Assembly: GCA_019059635.1 (NCBI GenBank)
Contig: JAGVRJ010000002.1
Location: 2,542,001-2,606,000, forward strand
Direction: 5' to 3'
Length of the DNA: 64,000 bases
From: Proales similis
Lineage: Eukaryota > Rotifera > Eurotatoria > Ploima > Proalidae
Below the pieces are notes generated by a model. It saw only the letters and a list, made by a program, of their open reading frames with translations, was not told where the DNA came from and made no database searches. A program made the position numbers and the translations under genes. Shown one piece after another: positions 10,979 to 22,267 of this stretch (positions are counted from its first letter, which is position 1; the number at the start of each line of letters is the position of its first letter).

Positions 10979-11814
10979 CCCTGCTTCACCTGAAGCACTC
11001 CCCTTGTCTTCGCCCTTTCGACTTTTTTCTCTCTCTCTCTCTTTCTCTCAGTCTATCCCTGCTTTCTTCGTTTCTTTTATTTTGGAACGCATAACAAACT
11101 CGAGAATTCTTTCTATTTTTGTTTTGGTGCCTTTCACTTTATTCACGCGCCATTAAGCAACTGCTGATGGTGAAAAAGCTAAAATTCTTTGCCAGCGAAT
11201 CAAGTTCTGAATCCAGTAATCAGCTGCTGGCCAAAAAAGGAGGTTGGCCACTACGGGCACGTTGACAAACTTAAACTTGGGGCTGGAGAGGCGTCAAACA
11301 GCGGCTGGATTCAAACGCACATGAACATGCATTTCAGTTTCTTGAGAGAAACTGCTCGGCAAAGGAAATTGAGAAGCTTTAGAAATGAAAAGTGTTCAAC
11401 TTGCACGCTAATAGCGGAGAGATGAATTTAATCGTTTGTTTACTGTGCCGAACATATTGATGTTTTTCGCTCTAGCTCTGTGGCGCATAGTGGCAAAAAA
11501 ACCAGTTGTGTCGGGCACCAAGTTACCAAAGTTGGCATGGAAGCCCTTCGTGTTCGATTGTGTTTTATATTTTCGTGCGGTGTCATTTAATTGAACGAGA
11601 GAGAATTTTTTTTCTCTTATTTCAAGGAGATTATGCTGGCCAAATATTGCTTGTCTTGTGCATTATGATAGAACTCTGAACACATTCCGAGCAAAATATA
11701 AACCGTTTAACGTCTCTTGTGGTGAGGTAGAATTGCGTTATTAAATGTTGCTTGAACTTGAATGAAGAATAAAAGAAATTTATTTTCGAGCAGGACACAA
11801 AGCAGCATTGTACA
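10979..11814. other. intergenic spacer, no gene seen
   Basis: 836 bp between two divergent genes. It contains a CT-rich tract near 11030-11050 and AT-rich stretches. No coding signal with splice support was found on either strand. Confidence 0.5.
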
Positions 11815-12708
11815 ATGAGTCGGCCAGTGATCAGTGTAGTGACCGCCAACAGCAACACAGGATCGGCATGTGTTCACGAGCTCTACAATCGCTATTCAAA
11901 TCAAGTTTGTGTAAGAGGTGTGTTTCGAAGCGAGGATAAAGCGCAGCCATTTCGCGCATATTATCCGAATATGCAGATCGTGGTCGGAGTTGACGCCACT
12001 CGGCCACAGACACTGGCAGCAGCATTTCAAGGTGCTCATGGAGCTTTGATTGTGACCACTCATTCGAGCAGCGGATCTTTTGCAGCTGACGCTCAGCTCA
12101 CTTCAAACCTCATCAATGCGGCTGTTCAGAACGGAGTGCAATACATAGTTCTTGTCGCTTCTTGGACAGTCAAAGATGTCCATTCGATGCCAATACTCTC
12201 TTCGCGATTCAAGCCGTGCGAACAACTTCTAGAGCAACTGTCCTATCAAGTTGGCCTCAAGTGGACGATCCTACGCGGCGGCTGGTTCATGGAGAATTCC
12301 TCAATGCTGTTCAGAGATTCCATACGCAACGAGTCCACAATTCGATTTCCCGACATTTACGTGCCAATGGTCCACACCCGCGACATTGGTCGGGCTGCTG
12401 CTGTTTGCTTGGCGACCGGACCAAATGCTCATCATCGGCAAAAGTACGAGATTTGCGGCCCGAGCCTGCTAAGTGGCCATGACGTGGCTCGAGCATTCAC
12501 AGGCGTTCTTGGCCGCAAAATCACATTCACGCCTGTGCCAATAGACGCCGCTCGAACCTCTTATCCACCCGCTTTGGTCGAAATATTCGAGTATATTCAT
12601 CGAAATGGTAAATATGCGGTGCCATTTACAGAGGATTGCCAGCGACTGATTGGACAGCAGACAAAATTTGAAGAATACGTCCTTGAAAATCGAGAGCGAT
12701 TCGTGTGA
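11815..12708 (+). CDS. NmrA-like atypical short-chain dehydrogenase
   Basis: Intronless, 297 aa. The N-terminal beta-alpha-beta of a Rossmann fold has VTANSNTGSA where NmrA-like proteins usually have a GATGxxG loop. Further family signs are GAHGALIVTT, the VQYIVLVAS strand, the ILRGGWFMEN segment and HTRDIGRAAAVCL. NmrA-like proteins bind NAD(P) and act as redox sensors or quinone reductases. There is no catalytic Tyr-x3-Lys at the classical place, so a sensor role is possible. The lack of any intron stands out among spliced neighbours. The start is the first ATG of the frame and lies directly before the first strand. Confidence 0.85.
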   Translation: MSRPVISVVTANSNTGSACVHELYNRYSNQVCVRGVFRSEDKAQPFRAYYPNMQIVVGVDATRPQTLAAAFQGAHGALIVTTHSSSGSFAADAQLTSNLINAAVQNGVQYIVLVASWTVKDVHSMPILSSRFKPCEQLLEQLSYQVGLKWTILRGGWFMENSSMLFRDSIRNESTIRFPDIYVPMVHTRDIGRAAAVCLATGPNAHHRQKYEICGPSLLSGHDVARAFTGVLGRKITFTPVPIDAARTSYPPALVEIFEYIHRNGKYAVPFTEDCQRLIGQQTKFEEYVLENRERFV

Positions 12709-13084
12709 GCTCGACTTCCTTCTGCACATTTTCGGTCCGCTTTGAATAGATAGAGAATAATGAAAATAAGTCGAAAAACGAAAACATTTTTTGCCGATGA
12801 TTGAATGCGGTCGAATGAGAAAATTCGGACAGATTAGGGGTCGCATTGGGGAAAGTGCTCGAATGCTGATGAGAATGTTTGAGGCTTGGGGTTGTAATTA
12901 TGGGCATGATTAGCATTTTTGACACATAAAAGCCGACTCTGCAAATGAATTAGGGCATTTGAAAGAAGGACGAGAAAGTTTGGCAAGTAGCCCTAATCGG
13001 AACGGCGCCCACCACCAACCGGATAATTGTTCGGATCGTTTCGGGTCATTTAGGCGCCTAGGGCGCATCAGCCAGCTTTGCGAC
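12709..13084. other. intergenic spacer, no gene seen
   Basis: 376 bp before the EEIG1-like gene. The frame of its first exon stays open upstream to 12959, so a longer N-terminus cannot be excluded. Nothing else is recognised. Confidence 0.4.
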
Positions 13085-14426
<1,342 letters not shown>

Positions 14427-14848
14427 ACCGTGGTCAAGGCGGCAACCGGCCGGCTAAATTTGGCCATTCTTAATGAATTATTGATCTATTTAAACTCATG
14501 CGAATTGCGTATTGCTCAAAAGCAAGCAAGAGGCAAGAAGCACTCATTTGGGTTTTGTTCTTTTCTTATATTCACGTCGCCTACTCTTCTATTGATCTGA
14601 ACGTCGAATATGCTCCAATCGGACATTAGTAGACAATATGTAAATTGCGAATCAATAAAATAAAATATAAACTCACAAACGAGTTATTCTCTGAATTAAA
14701 AAAGGAGACAATCAACTTGCAAGAGAATTTCATAACTCAAGATTCGTCTCACACAAGCTCGCTAGCCCAGACAGAGGAATCAAAAGCCGAGTTCAACCCG
14801 TCGCTCCATCGCCGAACGTAATTTGTACTACATGAATAATTAAGAAAA
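14427..14848. other. intergenic spacer, possible upstream exon of the small membrane protein
   Basis: The 3' end of the EEIG1-like gene with an AATAAAATAAAAT tract at about 14654. A stretch ending at a donor near 14819 could splice to the acceptor TTTTCAG at about 14881 and extend the next gene, but no start codon was found for it. Confidence 0.35.
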
Positions 14849-15019
14849 ATGATTGACGATTTAACACTTGAGGAAATTTTCAGACCGAAATGGAAAAAAG
14901 TGTTGAATAAACAGACTGTGGCTTGCCTGATCGTTTTCTTCATCGCCTTCATGCTTGTTCTTCTTGGCTACTCGATTGCATATTTCATCCTGAATGCCAC
15001 TCGTCGCAGGTCTCTTTAG
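14849..15019 (+). CDS. 56-aa single-pass membrane protein
   Basis: A short intact frame from ATG 14849 to TAG 15019. Residues 1-22 are polar and end in basic PKWKKVLNK, residues 24-47 are a strongly hydrophobic membrane helix, and the tail is TRRRSL. The charge pattern suggests basic residues on both sides of the helix. Alternatively the real first exon ends at about 14819 and joins at 14882, replacing the first 12 residues. No family recognised. It is short enough to be missed by gene finders. Confidence 0.5.
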   Translation: MIDDLTLEEIFRPKWKKVLNKQTVACLIVFFIAFMLVLLGYSIAYFILNATRRRSL

Positions 15020-15256
15020 CTCAGTTTGACTGCAGTCTGATTGCAGAAGAGAAAATAAAGCGGGAGAAAACGCTTCTGAAAAAAAAGTGTTTCATGTTTG
15101 GCTTTATTTGCACTGTGCACAGCCAAGTGGCGTATACGCGCAAGCCAGTGTCGGGAAGCGAATAATTTTCGGTGCGCTTAGTAACAAAATAAGTGGCTCG
15201 TTTGTTTGAAGTAACAAAAAAAAAAAAAGTTGTGCCCCAGTCTATCCTGATCAGAA

Positions 15257-15646
15257 ATGGCCACCAAAGCTCAACTTCATCCCCAAGTCGACATGGAGCT
15301 CAAGAAAGCGTTTGAGGAACTTCAAGTGAAAATGATTACCAACAAAGCACAGCAAAGAATGATCGCAACCCAAGTTGAACAGCTCAAACGGCAAATTCAA
15401 CATGCCAAACTGACCGAGGGTGAGCTCGAAAAGCACGAGGCCGACGTGAGAATGTACGAAGGTGTGGGTCGAATGTTTGTGCTTGGCGAGAAGGCCAAGA
15501 TCATGCAGAATTTAGCCGAAAAGGTGAAGCAGAATGAAAGCAAAATTGGCGCGCTTGATAAGACCAGAGAGCACTTGGAGCAAAGTTTAAAGGACAGCGA
15601 GAACAGTTTACGTGAAATGATCAGCGCCAAGCAGGGAAAGAAGTGA
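15257..15646 (+). CDS. PFDN1: prefoldin subunit 1 (beta-type)
   Basis: Intronless, 129 aa, close to the usual 122. VDMELKKAFEELQVKMI opens the first coiled-coil helix, the MYEGVGRMFVLG hairpin is the family signature, and EHLEQSLKDSENSLREM closes the second helix. PFDN1 is one of four beta subunits of the hexameric prefoldin that hands unfolded actin and tubulin to the CCT chaperonin. The second prefoldin-family gene in the window is URI1. Confidence 0.96.
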   Translation: MATKAQLHPQVDMELKKAFEELQVKMITNKAQQRMIATQVEQLKRQIQHAKLTEGELEKHEADVRMYEGVGRMFVLGEKAKIMQNLAEKVKQNESKIGALDKTREHLEQSLKDSENSLREMISAKQGKK

Positions 15647-15895
15647 ACTGACCTCTTCACTCTGGTCCATTTTGTCTGCTTTCCAGCCGACTTGTTCTCA
15701 TAACCAAAAATTTTTACTCACTAATAAACGCATCTAATTCGAGTTCGAATCGAAAAGGGCGTGTTTTCTCAATTTTTGCTTAACATTCACCTTGAGCTTC
15801 AACTTGAGCTGAGAGGAATCAAAATTTGATACAGTGATGGTTTGGCAAAAAAAAGATAAGAATAGGCGAAGACAAGCGGGAGGGAAAAAAAACTT

Positions 15896-15968
15896 TGACC
15901 CCGACGTGACTCGAACACGCAACCTTCTGATCTGGAGTCAGACGCGCTACCAGTTGCGCCACGGAGTC
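15896..15968 (-). tRNA. tRNA-Trp, anticodon CCA
   Basis: Read on the minus strand, 73 nt fold as a cloverleaf. The acceptor stem GACTCCG pairs with CGGGGTC with one G-T pair, and the discriminator base is A. The anticodon stem TCTGA/TCAGA encloses loop CTCCAGA, giving CCA. The T arm carries the conserved GTTCGAG loop. No intron; the 3' CCA is not encoded, as in eukaryotes. Internal A and B boxes for RNA polymerase III are present. Confidence 0.97.
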
Positions 15969-16089
15969 CTACATTTTAGCTCTTACTTCAGAGCGATTTT
16001 TTCATCAAAAATGCCGCCGTTGGTTGCTTAGTTTTTTTTTTATTTCACAACAAATCTTGTGCATTAGAATTAGTCATCACTTATTTAAT

Positions 16090-16326
16090 CTAGGACTTTT
16101 TCACAAACAAGCGAAGCATGAGATAAAGTACACTGTTTTCCTTGACGCCACACTCAGATAGAGTGGCTGCGTCGTCATCCAGAGGTTCTCGGAGCAGAAC
16201 TAAGCGCTGAATTGCTGGCTCAATTCCTTTGGCTTTTTTAATTGAGTTTTTTACGTCGCCGATCGTGTCTGAGGGCGAGTGCTCGACTTGTATCCGTTCG
16301 CCGAAAAGCTTCACAGTGAACTTCAT
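16090..16326 (-). CDS. divergent ubiquitin-like single-domain protein without C-terminal GG
   Basis: 78 aa, one exon. It follows the ubiquitin fold from MKFTVKLFGERI through SPSDTIGDVK and QRLVLLREPL to LYLMLRLF. The end is VKKS instead of the di-glycine needed for conjugation, and most ubiquitin lysine positions are changed. It is therefore unlikely to be a conjugated modifier; it may be a free ubiquitin-like domain protein. No orthologue named. Confidence 0.75.
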   Translation of the reverse strand: MKFTVKLFGERIQVEHSPSDTIGDVKNSIKKAKGIEPAIQRLVLLREPLDDDAATLSECGVKENSVLYLMLRLFVKKS

Positions 16327-17339
16327 TCTGTGAACAAAGAATCAATTTGAAATTAAATCTTAGAACAATTCAAGTTTGAGGAGGAAAAGCTTCTAGAAAG
16401 GCCTTTCCAGTTCGCCCAATGCAAGATTAAGACGTGAAGGGATAGACATGCAACAACACTTTAAAGCGCCTAAACGTGTTGGCCTGTTTGTGTTATAACA
16501 TTTCAAGCACATTGACAAACAGAGCGAGCGCTTTAATTGCGATAAGAGAAATCTAAAAGATTAAGGCGCGTGTCGCTGCACTGCACGGGCCCATTGCGCC
16601 GCACCTGATTCAGCGTAGTAGATTTAAAAACATATCGTGATTCGTCAACGTTAATTAAATGAACCATTTTAAGCGTATTCAGCCATTGAGTTGTGTGTTA
16701 ATTAAAACTCGAAATTCGACCCCGGCGAAGACCCTGCTGCGTTAGAGAAATTGTTTCACTTCTAAACTTGAACGTCTTGTTCGCTATCAAATAGCGAGCT
16801 GGCTTGCTTGTTTGAGAAAGCCTTTTCCTTTCTTGTGGTCTTGGAGTGCCAAAATTGACTTAATCGGCACATGTCTACGTCGAGAACCGAAAAGAATTCG
16901 ATTAGCACTATTCAACGCTTTATTACAGCCTCCTCATTTTTATCTTTGACCAAAGTTCACTTTGGACATTGAATAAGTTAATAATTTATTTCGACTGAGA
17001 AACACAAAGAAATACAATCGTCGCTAATTGTCGTGGCTGCTGTTATGTTGGGTCCGTTTCCAAGCTTCTAAATGCGTGTGTCGTTTTGAATTTTGCTTTT
17101 AATCGGCGTAGAAACAAGAGGACGCCTGAATGTATTGAGAAACTTGAGAAACCAACACCCACACAAGCACACACGTCGACGCAAATGGGCTAACAACTCT
17201 GGGCTGCGTAGTGATGAGCAAACAATTCAGTAAAAGCGCGAGGCATGACCAGTACTGGACTGAACAAGTCGAGCGAAAAGAAAAATCGGAAAATAAAATT
17301 TCAGCAAAAGGAAAAAGAATGGTCTCAATTTGAAATTCG
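16327..17339. other. intergenic spacer, no gene seen
   Basis: About 1 kb between two minus-strand genes. It must include the 3'UTR of the protocadherin-like gene and the promoter of the ubiquitin-like gene. No repeat or RNA gene was recognised. Confidence 0.4.
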
Positions 17340-20189
17340 TCACACACAGGATATTTGGCCCAGCTCGTGAGGATCCAACTGCAAGACCTCTTGTTCGCTC
17401 ATTGTGTCATCCAGTTTCACTCTTATTGATGTTATGGTGCTCATTCGATTCGGATTAGGAGCCAGTGGATTGAAGTGTGCATTGTTGTATGCTGCTGCTG
17501 CTGCTTTGGGCGTGACGTACGCTTGTTTACTGTTTGCTTGTTCAAAAGTTAAAGTTGAATACGAATCTGAAGGAGATGTTCGATTTAACTGATCCTCTCT
17601 ACAGGCCTCTGTCCGAACGGGTCTCGCCTCGTACAAGCTGCTAGCGGCCAGGTCGTGTCTTAGCTCTTCGCTCAAGTAGCTCGAATAAAAGTCCGGCTGG
17701 TGTGGAGCCATTTGATGATTGGGCGCCATTTTGTTATTTTTGTATAGCAAATTGGACTGTTTGCTAATCTGATGCTTGTACTGGCTCACCTCATCAGCGC
17801 CTCGATAGAATTCGGCGCCGTGCTGGTGTTGCGCGTTGTTGCGCTGAGCCCAATCTAGTTCACATCGATCGAGATTTGTATCAAATAAAGGTCCGGCCGA
17901 AGACGGCGACGCAGAATATGCCGGAAGTATCACTGTAGTGTTGGCGTTGCTCAACGAGGTGGTGGCCGTCGTCACAGGAGAGATGTTGTTTGGCGATTGA
18001 CCGCTCGAATTCGAAGAGTTCGAGTTGGCTCTGGCATAGAGCAACGAGTCGTGCTTGACTGAGCGCTCAATGTGAGAAAAGCCACCTGGGCGGGCACCGT
18101 CGCTGGCATTCATACACGACATTGGATCTCGCTGAACCATTTCGCTTATATGAGTGGGCGCAAACACATTCGCGTATTGGTCGTGCGAAGGGTAGTTGAC
18201 TCGAGACGAAGAGTAAACTGACGACTCTGTCGAGTCCTGAGATGATTCGCTACTTCCACCGCCGCTGCTCGAAATGAATTTCAGCTGATTAGCTCGAGCG
18301 GCGTTTGTGTTTTTCACAATCAGCATTCGATCGTTGCGCTTGCGGCATTTGCTTGTCAAGTACAATGACAAAGAAACGATGAGACAAGCGAGCGCGAATA
18401 GAATCAGAATGATACTGGCAGTGGTGACAATTATGACCGAATTGAACATGTCTATGGAGGTGAAGCTCGCTTGCGGCTTAATTTCGAATGATTCAAGAGT
18501 AACCTGTTGAGTGCTGGACACTGCCTGGCTGCTCTCTTCTCTTCTCATGAGCTGCTTGGCCAGACTCGAGGGCAGCCGCATTCTCAAATACTTGTGTGAG
18601 ACCGATCCGGGCCGGCTCTTCTCCGACACTCCAATTTTGAGCTCGTAGATTAAATAGGGCTCTTCAATGCCGTTTATAATCGCCTGGTAGTGACCATTGC
18701 GTAATCTGACCGCGTATAAGCCGTTGCGCATTTCGCTTATCTGAAACAGACTCAGGTGCCTGTCTGAGTCGATATTCTGAAAGCGCTGCTCTTCAACTAG
18801 CTCAAGAGGCTTCTCTTCGTTGGTGTTCACAATCAAATAGGCCACTGTTAAATATGCGTCCTGCTCGACCTCGACTGAATCCTTAATCTTCTCCGGATGG
18901 ATACGAAGTTCGTTCGAGTTGAATACTTCAAGTTCGTTGAGGGCCGAGACCAGATTTAGCTGGAATTTGTTCTCTTTTTCAAAGTTTAGTCTGACTGTGT
19001 CAAACAGGCGCTTTGCGTTTGTCTTGCAAGTGGCCACCAGACTCAAATGGCCGCCGTCAGCGATCAAAAGCTTTGGCCACGCAAAGCTTATTCTTAATCG
19101 TTCATGTTCAACTTTTATCTCAGCATTCTGCATCTTAGGTCGCAGGAAAAAATCAAACGACTCGATCGGGTATTCAGATTTAAGCAGATCTGGCTTGATT
19201 TCAACCACTGCAGTCTGATTGGGTTCGGTTAGAATTAACGATAAATTCGACCGGGCAAATAACTCAATTCGCTGCCAGTCGGCGTTGTCAAATCCCAATT
19301 CTGAGTCTTCAAGGAGACCGACTCTTTCGCTCTTCGACTTGGGCAGGCTGAATCTGAGCGTCAGGTTCTGCACGGCCTCGTGGAAGCCATCGAAGGCGAT
19401 TAGCTGATAATTTTCGATTAAGTAGTCGTTGACGGAGTCACTCTGCTCAAATTGATTTGCGATTTGACGATCGCGAAGTGTTTGCTTCACTGACTCGCTG
19501 ATGTTTAAGAATAGAACAACTGACTCGGGCTCTTCTCTTTTGTGCTGAATACTAGCGAAGTTTTGCGCGGAGAAAACCGTCGGCCCAACTGCCTGCAGGC
19601 GATAGGATTGCACTCGATTATCGACCGTTGAGTCTAAATCAGTAGCGAGTCGCAGTGGGATTTCTTCTATGCCCGGCGGCTTGTTCCCATTGATCTCGAG
19701 TGAGACATGGTCCCTGTAGAAAAATGGCTCATTGTCATTCATATCGTCAATGACGAGCGGAAGAGTAAAGGCGAGCTTCACATCGCTTCTGTTGGTCGAC
19801 TCCTTGAGGTCGGCGCTAAGGTTAAGCGTCAGTTCGCAGACGCTCTCGCAGGCGCAGACTTGAATGGTTCGACACAAGTGCTCGCGATCAAGCCGCTTGG
19901 TGGCACTGCTTTTTAGCATAACAATGCTATTTTGAGCGGTTCTTCCGCGTATTTTGATGAGGTCAACGCTGAAATAGTCATTGAGTCGTTCGTCGAGCAA
20001 CAGATCAACGGTGTCCAGGGTGAGATTTTGACTTTGCTTGTCGAGCTTATCAAGGACAAGCTTGGTCAAGTTGGCTATCTGCGTTCCACCTGGCAACTCC
20101 TCGCCCACTCGAATTTGTTTGAGCGGAATTGACTCGGCGCCAAATGCGGCCGCAATTAAAAGCGTCACAACAAAAACACGTGAATACAT
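17340..20189 (-). CDS. protocadherin-like single-pass receptor with few cadherin repeats
   Basis: One exon, 949 aa from ATG 20189 (an open frame reaches 20234, but 20189 begins a signal peptide ending near AAAFGA). Residues 20-150 resemble a protocadherin first repeat with RLDREHLC. The calcium linker DMNDNEPFF follows at about 150, then ATDLDSTVDNRVQSYRL. Later repeats are hardly recognisable. A membrane helix lies at about residues 580-608, followed by a basic stop and a cytoplasmic tail of roughly 340 residues rich in Ser, Asn and Gln. The short ectodomain is unusual. A role in cell adhesion is inferred from the domain. Almost 9 kb of non-coding DNA lies upstream. Confidence 0.8.
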   Translation of the reverse strand: MYSRVFVVTLLIAAAFGAESIPLKQIRVGEELPGGTQIANLTKLVLDKLDKQSQNLTLDTVDLLLDERLNDYFSVDLIKIRGRTAQNSIVMLKSSATKRLDREHLCRTIQVCACESVCELTLNLSADLKESTNRSDVKLAFTLPLVIDDMNDNEPFFYRDHVSLEINGNKPPGIEEIPLRLATDLDSTVDNRVQSYRLQAVGPTVFSAQNFASIQHKREEPESVVLFLNISESVKQTLRDRQIANQFEQSDSVNDYLIENYQLIAFDGFHEAVQNLTLRFSLPKSKSERVGLLEDSELGFDNADWQRIELFARSNLSLILTEPNQTAVVEIKPDLLKSEYPIESFDFFLRPKMQNAEIKVEHERLRISFAWPKLLIADGGHLSLVATCKTNAKRLFDTVRLNFEKENKFQLNLVSALNELEVFNSNELRIHPEKIKDSVEVEQDAYLTVAYLIVNTNEEKPLELVEEQRFQNIDSDRHLSLFQISEMRNGLYAVRLRNGHYQAIINGIEEPYLIYELKIGVSEKSRPGSVSHKYLRMRLPSSLAKQLMRREESSQAVSSTQQVTLESFEIKPQASFTSIDMFNSVIIVTTASIILILFALACLIVSLSLYLTSKCRKRNDRMLIVKNTNAARANQLKFISSSGGGSSESSQDSTESSVYSSSRVNYPSHDQYANVFAPTHISEMVQRDPMSCMNASDGARPGGFSHIERSVKHDSLLYARANSNSSNSSGQSPNNISPVTTATTSLSNANTTVILPAYSASPSSAGPLFDTNLDRCELDWAQRNNAQHQHGAEFYRGADEVSQYKHQISKQSNLLYKNNKMAPNHQMAPHQPDFYSSYLSEELRHDLAASSLYEARPVRTEACREDQLNRTSPSDSYSTLTFEQANSKQAYVTPKAAAAAYNNAHFNPLAPNPNRMSTITSIRVKLDDTMSEQEVLQLDPHELGQISCV

Positions 20190-22230
20190 CGTTTGGCTGG
20201 TTGTCAATTGTTTTAGCTCTATTCTAGGTAACATGAGTCCAAGTGCATTCTTCGACTGGCCAGCACGACGATCTAACTGAATTCTAAATAAAAAGTAAAT
20301 GGAGATGTGAGCGAGAAGGAAGAGACGCGGCAGAGAGAGAGAGAGAAGTTAATTAAAATTTCATGTTGATTGATGACAAGGTGAGCGCTCGGTCAGATAA
20401 GGTTTCACATTTGGACACTCGGCGGCCGCTAGTCGGAGAAACAAATTGACCATTCAACAAAAAAAAAATTCTTTTTTTCAAGATGAACATGCGCGTCCCA
20501 CTCATGTCCAGTTCGTTCTCATTGAAATCCCCGCGGAGCATTCTATTATTCGAGCACGAAATTAAATTTGTGCTGAGTGAGCGAGAGCGCCAGAAAGAGA
20601 ACGAGAGAGAATGAGAGATTAATTGTGTTGAACATGCGGATGAAAGCCCAGAGGAGAAATGAAAGGATGGGGCGGTGCGAGAAGGACGACGCGATGCAGG
20701 AAGGTAATGAGAGTACGCAGCATGTTACGGGCCTCTCGAACTAGTTCCCGTGCGCTCATAAAAGCACTTGAAGAAAGTGTTTTAAATTCGATTCGAAACA
20801 AAAACAGCATCAGCAACTCTAAAACAGAGAAATAGTGTGAAGCGGAGCGCGCGCGAAAGGGAAAAGAGCACGAACAGCAACAACAACAAAAAAAAGAGGC
20901 GAAAAAGAATAGGCACAGACGAGGCCGCTCACGGAACCCAGCAGCGCCGCGCGGTTCGCGTGAACGAATCGGAAAGCCTGAATTTCCTGCACTCACCTTT
21001 CACCCCTTAGAAATCTAAATTATAAATTCATCAACAACAAGCTGTCCCAATCTGACCGTTTTAATCGCGTCTAATCACCGTGCTTCCTCATACGGTGGCC
21101 AGCTTTGCGTGCGCATGTGTTTGACCACTTCTTCAACAAAAACGAACAAATAATCTACTAAATGAGACTTGTCCTCTCTCTCTCTCTCTCAGAGTCGAAT
21201 GTGTACTCTCCTTGAACAAATAGGACACAATATTTGAGCGTTTACCTAATAACTCACTGAACTAACAACAGAATTGGCGAGCAGAATGAGAATTGACGCC
21301 GACGAGTGCGCTCCGCCAAGCGTTTGTTCACCTTGCTTGTAAGGTCTCTCTGTCATCATCATCATCACCATAGTCATTGTGAGCGTGGTTGCCAAATCAG
21401 TGGACTCTCATGATCGCTCTGCCCATTATTGTTCGATACGCCAATGAAATCTAATAATTAGAGTGTCGCCCACTCGCTTGCTAGCTCCAAGACTCGAAGA
21501 GTTTTCCCAAGTCCGAAGCCGAACAAGCCGATTTTCGAAATTGAGTGGAACCATATAGAGTAACAAAAACAGCTATTTAAAATAGAACACACACATACAC
21601 AGAGGGTGGAACGAGAAAAAAGAAAGAGCGAACTGGGTGGAGAAAAATCAAATGAATGAGTAAATTGAAGGCATCCAGGTGAAGATTAGAGGGTTTGTGA
21701 TCGATACTCGGCCTCTCTAGCGCTACCTCTACTGTTTGTGGCTAGGACGCTCGTCAAATCTCGTGTGGCATGTTGATTTTAGAACTAAGGGCGAAATTCG
21801 CTTTTCTCATCTTACGGCTTTTATTGTTCTGCTTGTTTTGGTCGTTGTTGTGATCGCCTTTGACCGAGAGCCGAGTTAATTAGACGCTCTAGACCATAAC
21901 AGTCAGAACGACAATGACTAAGAAACGAAACCTAAAACGTTCATGACCACACAAATAGAGGCGCGCGCAACTCTCCTTGAAAATAAGCAACGTGAAGCCG
22001 AAGCGGCGGACGCGATTCGTTCGTTTCGCATCTAATTCCAAGAAGCCGAACGTGCGATCACAATTGAGCTCTTGAAAAACTCAGGCAAATGAGATTAATC
22101 AGTACAGCCGCTTCCCGACAGCCGGCAAGCTGTCCGGTCATCAATTGGACATTCCCAAATATTGAATCTGCCTTTAAATCACCTTTGCATGCCCAAATTA
22201 ATTATTTACTCTGTGGACTGTCCACGAACA

Positions 22231-22267
22231 AACTAACTAACTAACGAACTAACTGACTGACTGGCTA
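22231..22267. repeat. imperfect ACTA/ACTG tetranucleotide repeat
   Basis: About nine copies of a four-base unit alternating between CTAA and CTGA, followed by related degenerate copies to about 22310. Confidence 0.8.
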
